Assembly (NCBI GenBank): GCA_963920765.1
Contig: OY987251.1
Coordinates: 11,163,219 to 11,227,218 of the forward strand
Source: Ulota crispa
Lineage: Eukaryota > Streptophyta > Bryopsida > Orthotrichales > Orthotrichaceae
Reading direction: 5' to 3'
Length of the DNA: 64,000 nucleotides
The translations under genes and the position numbers were made by a program. Below the pieces are notes generated by a model. That model worked only from the letters and a program-made list of their open reading frames with translations. It ran no database searches and was not told the origin of the DNA. Numbering within the stretch: position 1 is the stretch's first letter; each line of letters opens with the position of its first letter. Below, piece by piece: positions 59,184-64,000 of the stretch.

Positions 59184-60117
59184 CACTCAATATTGCGTTT
59201 GCTCCACAGTAATTTCTTGACATTTTACACTGAATAAATACTTATCAATATGATAGTGATTTCCATCATTAATTATTGCAATACACAAATTTTAACCCCT
59301 AAATGCCCAAGGTACTTATTGAGCTTCTAGGAATTTGTTCTAAGTTGAAAATAAAGTCAAATTTTTGATATGTTGTATTTTTCTTTTTACAATTGTAATT
59401 GCACAAAATTAAACTACATATGTTAGAGAATACACATGAGCAATATCATATATGGATTGAAAGATTATAATGTTTGATCAAGAGGGTGTTAAAACTGCAA
59501 AAATGACTGGAAGTCTTTCAATCCTCTTTTCACATTTCAAACCTAAAAAAATGGTCACATGAAATACATGGGGTTAAAGGACCTAATATACATAATTGAA
59601 ATCAATTTATAGCTTTTCAAAATCCTTTCTACAAGTTTTTAAAATGGATTTCTAGTGTAAATTTTTCTCCAAGGTCTAGTGTAGTTAAGGCTCATTTCCA
59701 AGAGCTCTCAACACTAAAAAAGTCAACATTGCAATGGACACCCTTGCACAAAATCTTGAATAGAAAAATCATAATCAATCGTTTGTAAAATCAATTTTTT
59801 GATTCAAAATCTAGACTTTAGAAGAACAATTAAGAAATAAAACCTACCTAAAATAGCAATTTAGTTAGGTTTTATAGAATTTCAAAGTATTTTCAACACC
59901 ATAATGTGAAGCCTTGGGCATTTAGGGGTTAAACAGCTTAGCAATAGCAATGGCACTGCAGAAAAACAAAATAACAATGTTTAGGCTGTAAACCTTGTGA
60001 AATCTTAGTATTTAAAGAGTTACATGCGCCTCCAAGTGGCCAAGTGATGAGTCACGAGTTCACTTTCCAAGGTAAAGCAACATAATTGTTAAGGCAACCT
60101 AAATGCACTATTTAGTG
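59184..60117. mobile_element. Family E element interrupted by a TTAA element
   Basis: The left part (59184-59295) and right part (59929-60117) rejoin to a roughly 300-base family E member with ends CACTCAATATTGCGTTT and the complement of GCACTATTTAGTG. Confidence 0.6.
59296..59928. mobile_element. TTAA-flanked element with perfect 17-bp inverted ends (633 bp)
   Basis: The left end CCCCTAAATGCCCAAGG is matched exactly by the reverse complement of the right end, with TTAA at 59292-59295 and 59929-59932. Inserted inside a family E element. No coding sequence. Ends and target site are piggyBac-like. Confidence 0.8.
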
Positions 60118-60119
60118 TA

Positions 60120-60420
60120 CACTCAATATTGCATGTAGGTTGCTCCATACTACTTTCTCAACATTCTACATTGTATAAATACTAATTGATACCAAAGTAA
60201 TTTTCAACAATAGCCATTGTAATAAAAAATTGCAAATGGTCTGGCAATAACAAGGAAGTTGTAGAAAGACAAACTAGTGACATTTTGGTTGTAAATCATG
60301 TGAAGTCCTAGTATCTTGAAAGTTGCATGCACCTCCAAGTGGTCAAGCAATGATTCACAAGGTAATTCTTTAGGATAAGGCAACATAATTGTTCATGCAA
60401 CTTAAATGAATTGTTTAGTG
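60120..60420. mobile_element. Family E inverted-repeat element, tandem to the previous copy
   Basis: It starts CACTCAATATTGCATGTAGG directly after the preceding copy's TA and ends GAATTGTTTAGTG before TA. Contains the family block CATGCACCTCCAAGTGG. Confidence 0.6.
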
Positions 60421-61885
60421 TAAAGGCTAGTAACCATGGAGAGCAAACCAATGAGAATTAGAGAATTGAGAAGACCAAGCAAGAAGTGTCACTTTATATC
60501 GAAAACCTCCTTCTGAAGGTCAAGAAAATGAAAAAATGCGGTGGACAACACTATTGTCCTTTGTGACAATGAAAGTGCACAATTTTTGGGTCCCCTAGAA
60601 TTCAGGTTAAGCCCATAAAAAGCAATAGGCCTAACTAGAATTCTAGGGGACCATTTGGCCAAATTTCTTACAAACAATCAATTTTTTTAGAAAATAAATC
60701 TTTTGAGAAATATGTTAAAAAGATAAAACACAATTTTATGGGCCCTTTTTCTTTTTACATTACAGCAATGTTTTTTTTTGGTGTTGGCTAAGTGTTTACT
60801 TTGTACAACCAAAGTCAAACATAGGATGTAACATGCTAAGGTTTTGTAGTAGATGCATCTTGCACTAAGTTACTGACTAGTAAGGTTGCAACATGAGCTC
60901 CACCACCAACTATAGACCCAAAACTCATCACATGCAATACTCAATCTAATATAGTGAACAACACAAATTGCTAAAAACACAAACCAATGTGCAGTAGCTT
61001 GTCCTCCAAAAGCCAGCCAAACAAGCCATGGCATGCGAAAGATTTTTTTCATTGCTTCTCACCTCTAATGTAAAGAGTACTCAACAACATATTTATATTA
61101 GATGTGGGAAGAAATTGCTGTTCTACAGAAAGTTAATGGGATTTATTTATCTATTTATATATATATATTTTTTTGTTTATTTCAAACTTCACATGTTTTC
61201 AATTTGTAATAGAACATCCAGATCCGCATCCTTACATACAATTACTGACTTTCTAAGAGTTTACATTTTTTTTTGAAAAGCCCTCAAAATTCTTGTTTTC
61301 CACCCTTGCTATTCAAATGTGCCTCATAAGTATTCAATTGCCCAATCACCAAGTGGAATATAGAATAGAGCTTGCTAAACTTAGGATGAATAATGCTTTC
61401 AAGGGCCATTGCTTGACATGTTGGATCTAAAGGTCTTGAAGTGTGTTGGAAAACAGCTTAATTTTGGAAATAATAAAAGTTGTTTCAACAAGTTTACTGT
61501 ACGAGGTTTGAAAGTTGAGTTTTAAAACAAAGGGAAATGTTGATCTCCACGACCAATTCTAATGCAACATCAATTATTACCCTTACTATTTTGTAATGGA
61601 TTCAATCAAAAACCATTTTCCAAGTAAATTATACAAAACATTAAGCAAAATTAAAAATTCACTAGAAGAAAACTGTCAGAAAACTGCGTTCCACTTAACT
61701 AAAAATGTGAAGTTGATTGTGTTCAGTTCTCCATTTCCAACGCAAAATTACGTTTGAAATAGAGAACTCAACACAATCAATTTTCACATTTTTATTAAGT
61801 GGAATGCAATTTTTTGGCAGTTTTCAACTAGTGTGTGAACTTAATATTTTGAGGAATATTAGTTACTCATAATTCAAGCATTTTA
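60421..61885. other. AT-rich intergenic DNA
   Basis: No gene recognised. A small inverted pair (CACAATCAACTTCACATTTT-like sequence at about 61700-61800) forms an imperfect hairpin. Confidence 0.3.
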
Positions 61886-62739
61886 AGGGCCACTTCACAC
61901 TATGACCAAAGGTCAAGAGGTCGTCAGTTTCTACCAATGAGAGGTCAAACTTCAAAGGCCGTCATCCTCCAAATGCTTGCATGACAGCACTTTATTATTC
62001 AATGCAACAACCTCTCAAGAAAAATTTGGGTCAAGCAAAAATGGAGACCCAAACTATGGTTGAGAGGCCGTCAAATTGTTTTCATAAAATAATCAAAAGC
62101 CAACAAGATCTTGGCAGTTAGATTTGGAAGGTCTAATAAATGTTGCAACTTTGGACTTTGGGCTTGGCCTTTGGAGGCTTCAAAAGCCGTGGAAACCCAT
62201 TGCCAAGAGTTTGGCATTTAGACTTGACCTTTGAAGGCTTCACACTAAGAACGACCAAAGGTGTCAAAATAAATATTTTATTGCCTACGAGTCTTGTAAA
62301 CCTATTTACCAAGGTAAATGAATAGTGGTGAGATTTTAAGTGGGGACTCAATGTATATGTCTTTTCATGTCAATCTATACCTCTTCTAGTTTTAAATTTT
62401 AGTTAAATTTAAAAAATATTCAAATGAGTTCATTTCAATTGTCTTTTTGTCTCCCTCCCCACTCCTTTGTATTCAATTTAAAATACAAAATAAGGATTAA
62501 CTAATAAGGTTCATTGAAAATGTCCTTTCACCTTCTAAATATCAAGTAAAACACCGGTCATAATATACCAAGCGTTTTTCGTTTGTTTGTTAATGTTGTC
62601 GGTTGACCAATTGAATTAGATTTTGTGGCCATTTTTTATAAGTATAGATTTTCAACCCATTTCTTTGACCCTCCCAACAAATTTCGGCCACTCAATTCCA
62701 ATGCCTCTCAACTTACTCGGCTATAGTGTGAAGCGGCCC
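61886..62739. mobile_element. Family H inverted-repeat element copy 3 (about 854 bp)
   Basis: The left end AGGGCCACTTCACACTATGA is mirrored by the right end (complement AGGGCCGCTTCACACTATAG), an 18-20 base match. An internal block containing TTTGGAGGCTTC or TTTGAAGGCTTC occurs twice (62170-62245). No transposase recognised. Confidence 0.55.
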
Positions 62740-64000
62740 TAATTCTTTACAAAGGCACGTCTACGCGTATCCCGGTACTCATTCCCTCACCACCACCGTA
62801 TTCCCTGTCGGTAATACGAAGTCTGTACAAACCCCGTGGACCCACAACCGTCCGATTAACAACACATACGTACATTCTCTCCGTCACATCCACGGTCTTA
62901 CGGGTCCAACATTCCCTACCGTCCGATGATTGCTTCTGGCGGTATATATTCGCGATATGTCCGACCATCCACGGTGAAGGATGACTTTTCCCAGCACCCT
63001 TGGATGTTCAAATCGAACGACCAAAAACCGTCAATCACTCTCAGCCGTTGGATGAAATCTAATCGACGGACCGTAGTCATCGTCTTCCTCTCATTAGGTC
63101 GATCTCGAGCTCTCAGCGGAGCTCATTCTTTCTGTCAGCTCTCGGGGGCAACGAGCCCCGGTTTCAGAGATTTCGGGTCTGCAAAGGCCCGCTCCATCGG
63201 ATCACAGCCTCACAGGTCTTCGATTGTTCGAGCGGCGATTGCTGTTCTTTTGAGTGCTCTCTCGTGCGTTTTTGTGGTCATTTTGGTGGTGTTTTGGTAG
63301 TTTTTCGGTATCCGAGGGTTTCAACAGGTTTTCGCGGTTTTGGCGGGTTGTCACTGGTCGTTCAGAGATCCAGGCTTTTGTGAATTTCTCAGGACGTGCA
63401 CGTGGTGGAGTTAGCAGAACGTTTTCTGGCTTGTCTGTACTGGAATTAACTTTGTCTGTACCGATAATACGGGCGAGCGACTTTGTATCTGTGTCTGTGC
63501 GCTAGTTTTCAGCTTTTGCTTTGCGATAACAGGCGCAGAGTTCTCTTGTTATCAGCTCTGCTTTACGGTAAACGGCGAGGAGTTTTCTTGTTATCAGCTC
63601 TGCTTTACGATAACAGGCGAGGAGTTCTTTTGTAATCAGCGGAGGATCTTTATTTGTTGGAGTTTTAGTGGCGGTTGTTCTGGTTTTGTTGCGACGGAGG
63701 AATTTCGAGGTTTAGCTTTGGAGGACGCGACAGGACGCGACAGTTGCGGGTATACTTAAGGAGATTTTGGTGAAGGAGGAGAAGAGAAGCGAGCGAGGAC
63801 CGATTTTTGGTCGTTAGCCAAGTCGACGGGATTTCTCGCTACAGCAACCAGACTTCTACGTTTCCATTTGATAATGGCATCATTTCTGTTGTGAGCCCGG
63901 TGGTTTCTCGAAGCTGGTCGGACTTGTTACTAAAAAGTCACGATGGGTGTATTACTTTTGTGACGCTGGTCACTTTGGTCACGGTCTACTGCAAAGCAGT
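62740..64000 (+). promoter_or_regulatory. Probable promoter and 5' leader of a gene beyond the right edge
   Basis: GC and CpG content rises abruptly after the family H element, as in the first exons of the other genes here. No open frame shows a domain; the direction (rightward) is a guess from the increasingly leader-like sequence and lack of any coding exon. Open frames at 62926-63505 are not supported. Confidence 0.35.
63508..63640 (+). repeat. Three tandem copies of a 41-42 bp unit
   Basis: TGCTTTRCGATAACAGGCG followed by a GAGTTCTCTTGTTATCAGCTC-like half starts at 63518, 63559 and 63601. Each unit contains self-complementary TGTTATC and GATAACA, so an RNA copy could form small hairpins. 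Confidence 0.7.

Noticed and set aside
1..64000. CRISPR array, tRNA or rRNA genes
   Set aside because: None seen on reading; the tandem repeats found have no regular spacer structure, and I found no tRNA-like A/B box pair with cloverleaf pairing. A tRNAscan run would be needed to be certain.

Overview
This is a nuclear window from a land plant. The genes have plant-type GT-AG introns of about 90-1,570 bases, AT-rich intergenic DNA and plant families: pectin methylesterase with a PMEI pro-region, plastid/mitochondrial glyoxylate reductase, nodulin-related protein and a TSO1/CPP protein. A chromodomain Ty3/gypsy element whose RNase H wording looks more like fungal/Tcn1-type chromoviruses than seed-plant ones makes a seedless plant (moss, liverwort or lycophyte) my best guess; the species cannot be settled from sequence alone.

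Layout. 1-1294 (minus): first two exons of a secreted pectin methylesterase or PMEI protein running off the left edge. 1.3-8.7 kb: transposon-derived DNA. 8949-16415 (plus): a 12-exon glyoxylate/succinic semialdehyde reductase gene (384 aa; every junction keeps frame), with small inverted-repeat transposons in introns 3, 5 and 11 and a minisatellite in intron 1. 19408-19860 (minus): an intronless CENP-S/MHF1-like histone-fold gene, preceded by about 1.2 kb of tandem copies of its own 5' leader and first codons. 21.8-25 kb: dispersed repeats. 24981-30481 (minus): a 6-exon gene for a nodulin-related N-terminal domain fused to a charged Tyr/Glu/Arg/Pro repeat tail. 33.6-40.05 kb (plus): a 10-exon TSO1/LIN54-like gene with two CXC domains (618 aa) and a repeated 358-bp leader unit. 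40-45.9 kb: TTAA-flanked transposons. 45941-51821 (minus): a decayed chromovirus with both LTRs. 51.8-62.7 kb: more TTAA elements, a near-perfect 719-bp foldback and other inverted-repeat elements. 62.7-64 kb: CpG-rich DNA that looks like the promoter/5' leader of a gene beyond the right edge.

The genes do not form a pathway: they are independent housekeeping or developmental loci (cell wall, aldehyde detoxification, DNA repair/kinetochore, an unknown intrinsically disordered protein, cell-cycle transcription). The distinctive content is mobile DNA: at least nine elements with TTAA flanks and CCC-type inverted ends (piggyBac-like), Mutator-like MITEs with 9-bp target duplications, and a chromovirus whose LTRs carry clusters of perfect heat-shock elements upstream of a TATA box.
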